A stretch of DNA of 38,820 bases from an uncultured Prevotella sp. Its GTDB lineage: Bacteria; Bacteroidota; Bacteroidia; Bacteroidales; Bacteroidaceae. Both the position numbers and the translations under genes were made by a program. Location of the stretch: the NCBI GenBank assembly GCA_900553465.1, contig USDT01000026.1, forward strand, positions 1 through 38,820, read 5' to 3'. Of this stretch, positions 8,518 through 18,655 are shown one piece after another (within the stretch, counting starts at the first letter, position 1; each line of letters starts with the position of its first letter). Below the pieces are notes generated by a model. It saw nothing but the letters and a program-made list of their open reading frames with translations. It was not told the origin of the DNA and searched no databases.

Positions 8518-10779
8518 ATGAAAACAATGAGCATACATACGCTTTATATTCTTTTGTCGCTCGCAGCGGCATGTCTTACTGTGCCGTTGCAGGCTGCGGA
8601 GCGCGTGCCTCTTAAGTTGTGGTACGACGAACCTGCTTTGGACTGGATGACGTCGGCCCTGCCTGTGGGCAACGGTGACATGGGAGCCATGTTCTTCGGA
8701 GGTGTGGCTCATGAGCAAGTGCAGTTCAACGAGAAGACCCTATGGTCGGGCTCTACGGAAAAACGCGGTGCATACCGCAACTTCGGCAATATATACATGG
8801 ACTTCCAGACACCGGACACGTGTTCCGGATATCGCCGCGAACTGTCGCTTGACGAGGGTGTGGGGCGTGTGAGCTATACGATAGGAGGAACGCGATATGT
8901 GCGTGAATATTTCGCCAGTCATGCCGACAGCGTCGTTGTGATGAGGCTCAGTACTCCCGGCAGCCGCGGACGTCTCAATCTTGCATTGCGCATGGTGGAC
9001 GGCGAAGGACGGCAGGCAGTGACGGGTGGCAATATGTTTGTTGTGAGCGGACGCCTAGATCTGCTGCAGTATGAGGCGCAGGCAGTTGTGAAGGCTGAGG
9101 GTGGAACGGTGCGTACGGAGGACGGACGGCTGGTCGTTAGCAGTGCCGACGCTGTGACAGTGGTGCTTGCAGCTTCCACGGATTTCGACCTGTCATCGCC
9201 CACATACACCAGCGGTGACGCGCGTGGAGTACACTCCCGTGTGTCGGCACGTGTGGAGCGTGCGAGTGCCTTGGCATACAAGAAACTGCGTGCGCGCCAT
9301 GTGGAGGACTACAGCCGTCTGTTCGGACGTGTGGATCTGGAACTGACGGACGACGTGCCTCAGATGACCACCGACGAACTGCTGCGCAATCACAAATATA
9401 ATAACTATCTCGACATGCTCTGTTTCCAGTATGGCCGCTATCTGATGATAAGTTCGTCGCGCGGCGGTGCGGTGCCATCCAATTTGCAGGGACTGTGGAA
9501 CAACGTGAACAATCCGCCATGGGAGTGCGACTATCACAGCAACATAAACATACAGATGAACTACTGGCCGGCAGAGGTTACGAACCTTGCCGAATGTCAT
9601 ATGCCGTTCATCAACTATGTCAGTACCGAAGCCATGAAGCAAGATGGCTCGTGGCAGCGCGTGGCGCGCAAGGACGGGTGCCGCGGTTGGGCCGTGCATA
9701 CGCAGAACAATCTGTTCGGTTATACCGACTGGCTCATCAACCGCCCGGCCAATGCATGGTATTGTACTCATCTGTGGCAGCATTATGCCTACGGTCTCGA
9801 CCGCGTATATCTGCGCAGTGTGGCGTGGCCGGTGATGAAGGAGACATGTCTTTACTGGTTCGACCGCCTGAAGATGCAGGACGGACGACTGATAGCGCCC
9901 GACGAGTGGTCGCCAGAACATGGACCTTGGGAGGATGGCACAGCCTACGCGCAGCAGCTCATACACGAGTTGTTCGCCAATACACTTGAGGCCGCCGAAG
10001 TGCTGGGCGAGAACGACAGTTTCGTAGTTCAGTTGCGTGAGAAGTATGCTTTGCTCGACAACGGTCTGCATATAGGAGGACAAGGACAGTTGAGGGAATG
10101 GCTGAAAACCGACGATACGCCCGACGACCGTCACCGCCATCTGTCCCATCTCATGGCGCTCTATCCTTGCAGCGGTATTTCTACTCTGACCGACCGCAGT
10201 CTGGCTGAGGCAGCAAGGGTATCGCTCAACTGGCGCGGCGACGGTGCCACGGGTTGGAGTCGTGCATGGAAGGTAGCATGCTGGGCACGGTTGAACGACG
10301 GTGAGCGTGCATACAGCCTGCTGAAAAAGGCTCAGAATATTACTGATGTGACAGTGGTGAGCATGGACGACAACGCAGGCGGCATGTACGGAAATCTTTT
10401 CTGTGCGCATCCTTCATTCCAGATAGACGGCAACTTTGGTACTGCAGCTGCCATAGCCGAGATGCTTCTGCAGAACACAGTCAAAGGTGTGTGGCTCCTG
10501 CCGGCACTGCCCGAAGCATGGAACGACGGCAGTTTCGAGGGACTGCGTGCGCACGGTGGTTTCACATTCGGTGCGGAATGGGACGACGGAAGTCTCACGG
10601 AAGCAAGCGTGAAGTCGGAGACCGGAGGTGTATGCCGGTTGTATCTGCCGGGCGTGAAAGTGCGTAAAGTGACGGGAAAATACGGACGCAGGATGAAATG
10701 TAAGGCCGTAGAGGACGGCGTTATGGAGTTTATGACCAAGCCCGGACATACTTATCGTATATATGTTCAGTCCTTATAA
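8518..10779 (+). CDS. GH95 family glycosidase (alpha-L-fucosidase / alpha-L-galactosidase)
   Basis: About 753 residues with a signal peptide (MKTMSIHTLYILLSLAAACL...). The frame is open upstream to 8341, but the ATG at 8518 gives a proper signal peptide and is preferred. The N-terminal GH95 domain opens with ALPVGNGDMGAMFFGG. The catalytic (alpha/alpha)6 domain carries NIQMNYWPAEVTNL (about 344-357), EWSPEHG with a Glu at 467, RHLSHLMALYP, and FQIDGNFGT with an Asp at about 637. This order matches family members where Asn, Glu and Asp act in an inverting reaction. Known GH95 enzymes remove alpha-1,2-fucose or alpha-L-galactose; which one applies here is not decided by sequence. It is probably periplasmic, stands alone, and precedes the first SusCD operon. 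Confidence 0.93.
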   Translation: MKTMSIHTLYILLSLAAACLTVPLQAAERVPLKLWYDEPALDWMTSALPVGNGDMGAMFFGGVAHEQVQFNEKTLWSGSTEKRGAYRNFGNIYMDFQTPDTCSGYRRELSLDEGVGRVSYTIGGTRYVREYFASHADSVVVMRLSTPGSRGRLNLALRMVDGEGRQAVTGGNMFVVSGRLDLLQYEAQAVVKAEGGTVRTEDGRLVVSSADAVTVVLAASTDFDLSSPTYTSGDARGVHSRVSARVERASALAYKKLRARHVEDYSRLFGRVDLELTDDVPQMTTDELLRNHKYNNYLDMLCFQYGRYLMISSSRGGAVPSNLQGLWNNVNNPPWECDYHSNINIQMNYWPAEVTNLAECHMPFINYVSTEAMKQDGSWQRVARKDGCRGWAVHTQNNLFGYTDWLINRPANAWYCTHLWQHYAYGLDRVYLRSVAWPVMKETCLYWFDRLKMQDGRLIAPDEWSPEHGPWEDGTAYAQQLIHELFANTLEAAEVLGENDSFVVQLREKYALLDNGLHIGGQGQLREWLKTDDTPDDRHRHLSHLMALYPCSGISTLTDRSLAEAARVSLNWRGDGATGWSRAWKVACWARLNDGERAYSLLKKAQNITDVTVVSMDDNAGGMYGNLFCAHPSFQIDGNFGTAAAIAEMLLQNTVKGVWLLPALPEAWNDGSFEGLRAHGGFTFGAEWDDGSLTEASVKSETGGVCRLYLPGVKVRKVTGKYGRRMKCKAVEDGVMEFMTKPGHTYRIYVQSL

Positions 10780-10796
10780 TATACTGGCATTATAAG
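10773..10796 (+). terminator. Weak hairpin at the GH95 stop codon
   Basis: CTTATAAT/ATTATAAG (10773-10780 with 10789-10796) is a perfect 8-bp stem overlapping the stop codon. It is AT-only apart from the outer pair and lacks a strong T-tract, so termination is uncertain. Confidence 0.35.
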
Positions 10797-10951
10797 AAAT
10801 TTGTCCGGACGTTGCAATTGTGTTAAAATGAAAACGAGTTTTAAAAAAAAATACAGTGCGTTTTAATTTTTTTATTTTTAATTGTTATATCCTTTAAATA
10901 ACCAAAATAAATAAACCCTAACTATTAAAATCTTTTATTAACTTAAACTTT

Positions 10952-12298
10952 ATGAACGGATTGTTTAAATTCTCGTTTATGTTTGCTTTTGTCGCCGCAA
11001 TCTTCCTGGCTTGCGCCGATAATGACATTGCGGAGGAGAGACACGTTGTTTATCCGCCTGATGCAAACAAGGAATCAAAGTTTGTGTCGTTTTCTCCTGA
11101 CAGTGGAGGAGTAGGCACACAGTTGATAATCAAAGGCCAGAACCTTGGTACTGACACAAGCTATCTGCGTGTGACTGTTAATGATAAGGAGGCTGCGATA
11201 ATCGGTGTGAGAAACGACTACATATATGCTGTAGTTCCTGCACGTGCCGATACAGGTCTTGTGAAACTGTATGTAGGCAAGGGAGACAATGTGAAGGAAT
11301 TTGTTTCTGATGTGGAATTCCGCTATAAGTATAAGCGTAATGTGTCTACTTTGGCTGGACAGAACGGAAATGCAAACCGTGATGATGGTGAATATGACGT
11401 TGCTACATTCCGTCGTCCTTGGGCATTGTTCCACGATAGTGATGACGTGATTTACGAGATTGACGAGGGACGTGGTACAAATAAGGACGGTGCTTTGCGC
11501 AAATTGTATGAAGGATTAGTTGAAACACTTATCCAGTGTAGTTCAGGTCCGTTCCAGTCGCCTACTGCAGCAGCATTCAATTTGGCAGAAGACACTATTT
11601 ATATGGTTCATCTGTATAATTCTGGCAACTGTACTTCAAAGGTCGGCCTTGTAGCGATATCGCGTACAAGCGGATTTGTTGATGTAAAGGCTCTTGTCAG
11701 AATGGATAATCCTGTATGTACAGGTATTGCCATTAACCCGATAAACGATGATATCATATTCAACAATCAGAGTGACGGATATCTGTACCGTTACGTGCCA
11801 AATATAAACATAGATCAGGCATACGAACGTCTGAATCAAGTTAATAATGCAACAAATACAGAGCTTAAACTAGCATTCAGTAATGATGGAAAATATCTTT
11901 ATGCGGCAGTGAAGAACCGTCACTGTATCTTCCGTATGCCTTATGATATCACTACCAAAACACTTGGTGAAGCTGAACTGTGGGCAGGCCAGTGGGATAC
12001 ATCTGGTTATCAGAATGGTATCGGAACTTCTGCACTTTTTGATCAACCTAGTGCTATCGAGTTTGATGAAGACGGAAACCTTTATGTAGCAGACAAATAC
12101 AACCACTGTATTAGAAAGATTACTCCTGACGGAGAAGTTACACTCTATGCCGGAATGCCGCGTACGAGCGGATATAAGGACGGTCTGCCTGATGTGGCAA
12201 TGTTCAACTGCCCTGAGGGACTTACCATTTTGTCGGACCAGTCGATTATCGTTGCCGACAGAGAGAACCACGTTATACGTAAAGTAGTCGTGGAGTAA
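10952..12298 (+). CDS. IPT/TIG and NHL-repeat surface lipoprotein
   Basis: A 448-residue SPII lipoprotein (lipobox ending at Cys21, FLAC). A TIG/IPT immunoglobulin-like domain (about 43-125, with FSPDSGGVGTQLIIKGQNLG) precedes a C-terminal six-bladed-propeller-like region of NHL repeats (about 130-448). The last blades are clear: NLYVADKYNHCIRKI and IIVADRENHVIRKV. Proteins of this build in polysaccharide utilisation loci are surface glycan-binding proteins. It is followed after 36 bases by the SusC gene, so it is the first gene of that operon, ahead of the transporter rather than in the usual SusE/F place behind it. The ligand is unknown. Confidence 0.85.
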   Translation: MNGLFKFSFMFAFVAAIFLACADNDIAEERHVVYPPDANKESKFVSFSPDSGGVGTQLIIKGQNLGTDTSYLRVTVNDKEAAIIGVRNDYIYAVVPARADTGLVKLYVGKGDNVKEFVSDVEFRYKYKRNVSTLAGQNGNANRDDGEYDVATFRRPWALFHDSDDVIYEIDEGRGTNKDGALRKLYEGLVETLIQCSSGPFQSPTAAAFNLAEDTIYMVHLYNSGNCTSKVGLVAISRTSGFVDVKALVRMDNPVCTGIAINPINDDIIFNNQSDGYLYRYVPNINIDQAYERLNQVNNATNTELKLAFSNDGKYLYAAVKNRHCIFRMPYDITTKTLGEAELWAGQWDTSGYQNGIGTSALFDQPSAIEFDEDGNLYVADKYNHCIRKITPDGEVTLYAGMPRTSGYKDGLPDVAMFNCPEGLTILSDQSIIVADRENHVIRKVVVE

Positions 12299-12334
12299 TT
12301 ACATAACATAATAAACACAAAAAATAGAAGTATC

Positions 12335-15300
12335 ATGAAGAAATTATTGTTACTGATGCTCCTGTGTCTTGTGCAAGCGGTGGTTTATGCCCAAGACAAT
12401 TCTGTCACCGTGAAAGGTGTCGTACAGGATAATAAAGGCGAAGCAATAATGGGCGCGGTTGTTATTGTGAAGAACCAGCCAGGTTTGGGTTCGTCAACAG
12501 ATATAAACGGTCGATTCAAAATTACGACCGGAAAATTCGAGGTTCTGGAAGTGAGCTACCTGGGATTTGAAAAGAAGGATGTCCCTGTAGTAAGCATAAA
12601 GGATCCTGAGAATGTTGTGATTGTGCTTGAAGAACAAAGTCAGAAAGTGGACGAGGTAGTCGTTACTGCCAGCGGTACACAGAAGAAGAAAACTGTGACA
12701 GGTGCGTTCACTACGGTTGACGTGAAGCAGCTCAATGCTCCTTCAGGAAACCTGTCCAACTCTCTCGGTGGTGTCGTTCCGGGTATCATCACACAGCAGC
12801 TTTCTGGTGAACCGGGTGAGAACCAGTCAGACTTCTGGATTCGCGGTATCTCTACCTTCGGTGCCAATGCGAGTGCACTTGTGCTTGTTGATGGTATTGA
12901 GCGTAGCCTTAATGAAATTCCTGTCGAGGATATTGAGTCATTCTCAGTGTTGAAGGACGCATCTGCCACAGCCGTATACGGTAACCGTGGTGCCAACGGT
13001 GTGGTTCTTATCACAACCAAGAAGGGTGAAAAAGGAAAGATACGAATCAGCGGTAAGTTGCAGTATGGTTATAACCAGACAGGTAAGTTGCCTGAATATG
13101 CAAGCGCCATAGACTATGCACGTTTGGCCAATGAGGCACGTCTGGCACGCTACCAGTCACCTCTTTATTCAGACGAGGAACTTTACATCATACAGAATAA
13201 TCTTGATCCGGACCTTTATCCAAACGTAGACTGGCAGGATCTTATGCTTAAGGACGGTGCGTCACAGTATCGCGCACAGTTGAGTTTTACCGGTGGTGGT
13301 GACAATGCTACATATTATGTTTCTGGTGCTTACTTCAATGAAGACGGTATATATCGTACACGTAGCGCTGAGAACAAATACAACACAAACTCTACTTATG
13401 AGCGTTACAACTATCGTGCCAACACCACTATGAACATCACACGTACTACTGTGCTTTCTGTAGGTATTGGCGGTTACCTTATCAACCGTACGCAGCCTGG
13501 TAGTACTTCAGCTGACATATGGAGAGCATTCTCTGAGTACACTCCGCTTACAACACCGAGAAAATGGTCTACCGGACAGTGGCCTATCGTAAACGGAAAG
13601 AAGACTCCTGAGTTCCTTATGACACAGACTGGTTACCGGACAATATGGCAAAACAAGATGGAGACAGACGTAAGCCTCGATCAGAAACTCGATTTCATCA
13701 CAAAGGGTCTTACTTTCTCTGGTACATTCGCATTCGATACATGGAATGATAATACTATCACACGTTCAAAGTCTCCTGAACTCTGGAGCGCTCAGAACTA
13801 TCGTGACGGTTACGGTAAGCTCATTCTCAAACGTGAGCAGGATGTACAGCCGATGACTCAGAGCTCTTCTACATCAGGAACAAGACGTTATTATCTGCAG
13901 GCCAAACTTGAATATGATCGTCTGTTTGCCAAAAATCATCAGGTGAACGGTTTGCTTATGGTTTATCAGGAAGAAAACTCTGATACAAACCTTGGAAGTA
14001 ATATTATTGCTTCAATTCCTAAACGTAACCTTGCTTATTCAGGACAGGTACGTTATGCTTTCAAATCCCGCTATCTCTTTGAGTTCAACTTTGGTTACAC
14101 CGGTTCTGAGAACTTTGAGAAAGGCAAACAGTTTGGTTTCTTCCCCGCATTCTCTGCAGGATGGGTTATATCTGAGGAACCTTGGGTAAGAAAGGCATTG
14201 CCTTGGCTTGAATTCTTTAAAGTAAGAGGATCTTGGGGTGAAGTAGGTAACGATAAGATTGGTGGTGACACACGTTTCCCATACATATCTCTTATTTCAG
14301 AAATAGATGCTTCCGGTAGTTATGCTTTCGGACAGTTTGGCAGCAACTACATCACAGGTTATCGTATGACAACAGTAGGTACACCGAACCTGACATGGGA
14401 GAAGGCCACAAAGTGGGATATCGGTGTTGACTGGTCTATTTTCAACGGAATGTTCACAGGTACTGTGGATTACTTTAGAGACAATCGTGACGATATCTTC
14501 ATGCGTCGTAACAACATGCCTTTGTCAACAGGTCTTGCCGACCAGACTCCTATGGCTAACGTAGGTCGCATGCGTTCTTATGGTTTCGATGGTAATATCG
14601 CATTCAATCACAAGATAGGTGAGGTTAACTTTACACTTCGTGCCAACATGACATATCAGAATACTGAGATTCTCGATCAGGATGAGGCAGCAAATGAATT
14701 CTGGTATAAGATGAGCCGTGGCTTCCGTCAGGGACAGACTCGTGGATTCATAGCTCTCGGATTGTTCAAGGACGAAGAAGATATCAAACAGAGCCCGTCA
14801 CAGGATGCATTGGCTAACTTCCCGATCATGCCAGGTGATATCAAGTATAAGGACGTGAACGGTGACGGTGTCATTACAGAGGACGATATAGTGCCGATCG
14901 GCTATCGCAACGTTCCAGGACTCATCTACGGTTTCGGTTTCAGTGCAGCATGGCGTAATTTCGGTATGAACCTTCTGTTCCAGGGAGCAGGTAAGCGTAC
15001 ATTCTTTGTTGGTGGTAATGGTCCTCACGCTTTCCATGATGGTGCTACCGGTAACATTCTGCAGCGTATGGTTGAAGAAGACAGATGGATACCGAGCGAC
15101 ATTTCCGGAACAAAGGATACAGAAAATCCGAACGCTCCATGGCCGCGTCTGACTTACACCAATAATAATAACAACAACCGTGCATCTACCTACTGGATGA
15201 AAGACGGAAGTTATCTGCGTCTGAAGAACCTCGAAATTACTTATGACGTTCCAAGAGAGATCATACAGCATCTGCGTCTTACAGGTCTTCGTTTAGGCTT

Positions 15301-15424
15301 CATTGGCGAGAATCTGTTTACATGGAGTCCGTTCAAGTGGTGGGATCCGGAAGGAAACAACGAAAGCGGAAATGCTTATCCTATCAGCCGGACATTCTCT
15401 TTCTATCTAAGTTTCAATCTCTAA
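12335..15424 (+). CDS. SusC-like TonB-dependent transporter (no STN domain)
   Basis: A 1029-residue outer-membrane transporter. Order: signal peptide (1-19), CarboxypepD_reg-like beta-sandwich (about 25-108), TonB box DEVVVTASG, plug domain (about 120-235, with GNRGANGVVLITTKKG), and a long beta-barrel ending in RTFSFYLSFNL with the C-terminal aromatic expected for BAM assembly. It imports oligosaccharides together with the SusD lid encoded 13 bases downstream. It lacks the N-terminal STN signalling domain and has no sigma/FecR neighbours, unlike the second SusC in the window. Its regulation must therefore come from elsewhere, for example a hybrid two-component or other regulator outside the window (inference). 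Confidence 0.95.
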   Translation: MKKLLLLMLLCLVQAVVYAQDNSVTVKGVVQDNKGEAIMGAVVIVKNQPGLGSSTDINGRFKITTGKFEVLEVSYLGFEKKDVPVVSIKDPENVVIVLEEQSQKVDEVVVTASGTQKKKTVTGAFTTVDVKQLNAPSGNLSNSLGGVVPGIITQQLSGEPGENQSDFWIRGISTFGANASALVLVDGIERSLNEIPVEDIESFSVLKDASATAVYGNRGANGVVLITTKKGEKGKIRISGKLQYGYNQTGKLPEYASAIDYARLANEARLARYQSPLYSDEELYIIQNNLDPDLYPNVDWQDLMLKDGASQYRAQLSFTGGGDNATYYVSGAYFNEDGIYRTRSAENKYNTNSTYERYNYRANTTMNITRTTVLSVGIGGYLINRTQPGSTSADIWRAFSEYTPLTTPRKWSTGQWPIVNGKKTPEFLMTQTGYRTIWQNKMETDVSLDQKLDFITKGLTFSGTFAFDTWNDNTITRSKSPELWSAQNYRDGYGKLILKREQDVQPMTQSSSTSGTRRYYLQAKLEYDRLFAKNHQVNGLLMVYQEENSDTNLGSNIIASIPKRNLAYSGQVRYAFKSRYLFEFNFGYTGSENFEKGKQFGFFPAFSAGWVISEEPWVRKALPWLEFFKVRGSWGEVGNDKIGGDTRFPYISLISEIDASGSYAFGQFGSNYITGYRMTTVGTPNLTWEKATKWDIGVDWSIFNGMFTGTVDYFRDNRDDIFMRRNNMPLSTGLADQTPMANVGRMRSYGFDGNIAFNHKIGEVNFTLRANMTYQNTEILDQDEAANEFWYKMSRGFRQGQTRGFIALGLFKDEEDIKQSPSQDALANFPIMPGDIKYKDVNGDGVITEDDIVPIGYRNVPGLIYGFGFSAAWRNFGMNLLFQGAGKRTFFVGGNGPHAFHDGATGNILQRMVEEDRWIPSDISGTKDTENPNAPWPRLTYTNNNNNNRASTYWMKDGSYLRLKNLEITYDVPREIIQHLRLTGLRLGFIGENLFTWSPFKWWDPEGNNESGNAYPISRTFSFYLSFNL

Positions 15425-15437
15425 AAACATCATAGTC

Positions 15438-17408
15438 ATGAAAAAGATTTTATTATATATATTTTTGCCGATCGTTGCCGGCGGAATGTTCTCGTCGTGT
15501 TCTGACTATCTGGATGTGGACAAATATTTCTACGACCAGGTGTCGATAGACTCGGCTTTCTCGAAAAGAAAATATGTTGACGGATGGCTGTCCAACGCAT
15601 TCGAGCCTATACAGTATATAACTGAAGGTGAGGGAATGCGCAGATGGACAAGTGACGATATTGTGAAATATGAAGGCCGTGATATTCAGAATGGTAATTA
15701 CAGTGCCTCGACAAATAACGGCGATAGCGAAAATCTGTTGTATAAAGCATATGAGGCAGTGCGTAAGGCTTCGACCTTTATAGATAATGTTGACCGTTGT
15801 GGTGAACTGACTCAGGTGGAAAAAGCCGATATGAAAGGACAGATGCGTTTTATTCGTGCATATGCCTATTGGTCTCTTATCCGTCATTTCGGACCGGTGC
15901 CTCTTATTCCGGAGCACGGACTTGACGTGAGCTTGTCTTATGAGGAACTTTCTTTGCCGAGAGCATCTCTTGATGAAATTGTTGAGTTTATTGATCAGGA
16001 TCTTGTGATTGCTGCTCGTTCACTTCCGATGGTTCGTACCGTGAATAATATGGGACGTCCGACACGTGGAGCGGCTCTAGCCCTGCGTGCAAGAATATTG
16101 CTTTGGGTGGCAAGTCCTCTTATGAATGGAAACAAGGATCTTTTCAATGTAAAGGATAATCACGGACGTCAGCTCGTTCCGCAGGAATATGATGAGTCAA
16201 AATGGGCAAAAGCTGCTGCCGCAGCTAAGGAAGTTATGGATCTGGGTATATATGAACTTTATACGATAGAGCCTGATCCTGAAACTCCGGAATATGAGCG
16301 TCCTCCGTATAATGAGAAATATTCAGACAAGAACTTCCCGGACGGATGGGCAAATGTAGATCCTTATCTCTCATATAAGTCTATATTTGACGGAACTATT
16401 ATTGGTTCAAAGAATCCTGAGCTTATATTCACACGTACAAGCCGTGGTAATGAACAGATAAACCATTGGGTGTCTAACTGTATGCCACGTACACTGAGTG
16501 GTTCGAATCTTATCGGTGTATCGCAGAAACAGGTTGATGCTTATTACATGGATAATGGCCAGACAATACAGGAAGCTGAGGCTACAGGATATTATAAGAA
16601 AGATGGTTTTACAACATCAAGTAATCCAACTAATCCAGGCGGTGCTCCTTTCCTTCCGGCTAATGTATCATGGCAGTATGCTCACCGTGAACCACGTTTC
16701 TATGCATCTATAGCATATTGCGGTTCTGTATGGGCATGTGCAAGTGCAAATGAAGCACAGTATCGTAACAAACAGATATTCTATTATCGTGATTTGAACG
16801 ACGGAAAGCAGGGATTCAAAGAGGATTGCCCGTTGACTGGTATCGGTTTCAAGAAGTTTGTGAATGATGAAGATGCTTTCACACAGGGTGGATACCGTAT
16901 GGATAAGACAGAAAACACAATACGCTATGCGGAAATGTTGCTTATCTATGCTGAGGCTCTCAATGAGTTGACACCGGGTCAGTCTTATACAGTTGAAAAG
17001 TATAACGGTGAAACAATGACAGTTCAGCGCGACGTGAATGAAATCCGTTCAGCAATGAAACCTATACGTATGCGTGCCGGTGTGCCTGATTTTGAGGATT
17101 ATGTTTACGAAAATCAGGAACTTTTCAGAACTGCTCTCAAACGTGAACGTCAGATCGAGCTTGTCGGTGAGAACTGCTTCAGATATTATGACCTCCGCCG
17201 TTGGAAGGACGCATTGCTTGAAGAGAATCAGCCTCTCATGGGATGCAATATCAACATCAGTGATGACGTTACACGTATACAGGAGTTTTATCGTCCGACT
17301 GTTGTGGCTTCAATGCCTAAGGTGTTTACGCAGAAGATGTATCTGTGGCCGTTCCCTGTTAAGGAGTTGAAGCGTAATGTGAACCTGACACAGAATCCAG
17401 GCTGGTAA
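15438..17408 (+). CDS. SusD/RagB-family glycan-binding lipoprotein
   Basis: A 656-residue lipoprotein with lipobox Cys21 (MFSSC) followed by SDYLDVDKYF, typical of SusD proteins. Helical TPR-like segments are seen in the N-terminal half (EAVRKASTFIDNVDRC, MKGQMRFIRAYAYWSLIRHFG). The C-terminal RagB/SusD region includes RYAEMLLIYAEALNE and RTALKRERQIELVGE, with YYDLRRWKD just after. SusD forms the extracellular lid over the SusC barrel encoded just upstream. At 656 residues it is longer than the founding SusD (about 550), with insertions between the TPR helices. Glycan specificity cannot be read from sequence. Confidence 0.95.
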   Translation: MKKILLYIFLPIVAGGMFSSCSDYLDVDKYFYDQVSIDSAFSKRKYVDGWLSNAFEPIQYITEGEGMRRWTSDDIVKYEGRDIQNGNYSASTNNGDSENLLYKAYEAVRKASTFIDNVDRCGELTQVEKADMKGQMRFIRAYAYWSLIRHFGPVPLIPEHGLDVSLSYEELSLPRASLDEIVEFIDQDLVIAARSLPMVRTVNNMGRPTRGAALALRARILLWVASPLMNGNKDLFNVKDNHGRQLVPQEYDESKWAKAAAAAKEVMDLGIYELYTIEPDPETPEYERPPYNEKYSDKNFPDGWANVDPYLSYKSIFDGTIIGSKNPELIFTRTSRGNEQINHWVSNCMPRTLSGSNLIGVSQKQVDAYYMDNGQTIQEAEATGYYKKDGFTTSSNPTNPGGAPFLPANVSWQYAHREPRFYASIAYCGSVWACASANEAQYRNKQIFYYRDLNDGKQGFKEDCPLTGIGFKKFVNDEDAFTQGGYRMDKTENTIRYAEMLLIYAEALNELTPGQSYTVEKYNGETMTVQRDVNEIRSAMKPIRMRAGVPDFEDYVYENQELFRTALKRERQIELVGENCFRYYDLRRWKDALLEENQPLMGCNINISDDVTRIQEFYRPTVVASMPKVFTQKMYLWPFPVKELKRNVNLTQNPGW

Positions 17409-17430
17409 TAAACTAAACACATTGACAATC

Positions 17431-18408
17431 ATGAAAAGAATACATATGAATAAGGTTATGAAAGGTCTGGCCGCAGCCGTACTTCTCTTTGGTGCCGCAT
17501 CATGCAGCGATGACCTTGATTATGAGTTGTTCACCAAATATACTTACCTGATGAACAACGGATGGCAGGAAAATATTGAGATGGAGATAAACGATGACAA
17601 CACAGTTGATCTTCCTGTTTATTTCGGTGTTAACGGAACGACAGGTAATAATAAGGATATCACCATTTCTCTTGCTGTGGACGAAGATACTCTGGCAGAT
17701 TATAACTTTGACAAGAACAAATATGATGAGGAATCATATTATCTGCTGCTTCCGGAGGATTGCTATACGTTTGACAAGTCTTCATACGTTATTCCTTCTG
17801 GTCAGTTAAATGCCGGAGCTATTTGTAAGATCGACCTGAATAAACTGCGTGAGCATAATATCTATGCAGAGTATGTGCTTCCGATAAAGATCGCATCTTC
17901 TGAAGGAGAACCTGTCGGACCGTCTAAGTACACTAAGGCTCTTTATTTCCTCAATCTGAAGAATGAATATTCTGGCGTTTATTCAGGTAATGGAAATATG
18001 CAGCAGATAGGTACATCGTACACAACACAGGCTACAGGAAAGCAGCTTTATGCAATCTCTAAGGATGAATGCTATCTGTATGCAGGAAATGTGGACCGTA
18101 CGACAAAAGGACGTAGCAACTTCATTCTTAATCTGCATTTCAATGAAGACGGAACTATAAAGATGACCGCTTTGAACAACGCAATCGAATTGAATGAAAT
18201 AGCAGGAACATACGAATTCAAGTTCTATGAGAATACTTCAGATTCGCGTAAACTTGTTATGATGACTAAATTATATCTGAAATATGAATATAAGGACATC
18301 ACAATTGAAGACCGCGATGTACGCTACAGCTATGAGGCAACTCTGACAAAGAGCGAAGACGTATTCAAGGTTGATTATCCTGACGCTGATATCGAAGTGG
18401 AAGATTAA
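17431..18408 (+). CDS. SusE-position lipoprotein, DUF1735/DUF4361-like
   Basis: About 325 residues with lipobox Cys25 (GAASC) followed by SDD. An earlier TTG at 17422 is in frame, but the ATG at 17431 is preferred. Residues about 30-170 resemble the DUF1735 (BT_3987 N-terminal-like) beta-sandwich found in surface lipoproteins of Bacteroides mannan and N-glycan loci. The C-terminal half (about 180-320) resembles DUF4361-type calycin-like folds (NEYSGVYSGNG at its start). It is probably a surface glycan-binding protein working with the SusCD pair, and it is the last gene before a strong terminator. Domain naming is from memory and moderately secure. Confidence 0.75.
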   Translation: MKRIHMNKVMKGLAAAVLLFGAASCSDDLDYELFTKYTYLMNNGWQENIEMEINDDNTVDLPVYFGVNGTTGNNKDITISLAVDEDTLADYNFDKNKYDEESYYLLLPEDCYTFDKSSYVIPSGQLNAGAICKIDLNKLREHNIYAEYVLPIKIASSEGEPVGPSKYTKALYFLNLKNEYSGVYSGNGNMQQIGTSYTTQATGKQLYAISKDECYLYAGNVDRTTKGRSNFILNLHFNEDGTIKMTALNNAIELNEIAGTYEFKFYENTSDSRKLVMMTKLYLKYEYKDITIEDRDVRYSYEATLTKSEDVFKVDYPDADIEVED

Positions 18409-18433
18409 TGTTTATAATTTATAAGTTATGTGT

Positions 18434-18470
18434 AAGAGCCGCTGTCGTGAGACACCGGCTCTTTTTGTTT
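18434..18470 (+). terminator. Intrinsic terminator ending the first SusCD operon
   Basis: AAGAGCCG/CGGCTCTT (18434-18441 with 18456-18463) with an inner TGTC/GACA stem and a T-rich tail. It separates the surface operon from the GH92 gene. Confidence 0.88.
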
Positions 18471-18510
18471 TGGAATTGTATGATATGAATTTCTGATTAA
18501 AATACGCCTT

Positions 18511-18545
18511 TTGTTGGGCTGTACCGGATTTTTGCATTACCTTTG
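18511..18545 (+). promoter_or_regulatory. Bacteroidetes-type promoter for GH92-EEP
   Basis: TACCTTTG at 18538-18545 fits the -7 consensus TAnnTTTG. TTGTTG at 18511-18516 gives a -33 element 21 bases upstream. It lies between the terminator and the GH92 start, about 110 bases from the ATG. Confidence 0.65.
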
Positions 18546-18655
18546 CCTGTGTGAACCGAAATATTGTCGTCGGCCCTGTATTATGTGAGCCGACAACCGG
18601 AATAGCCTTTTCTGATTTCTGACAACTAAACAAACAACATAAAACCGGAAAACAA

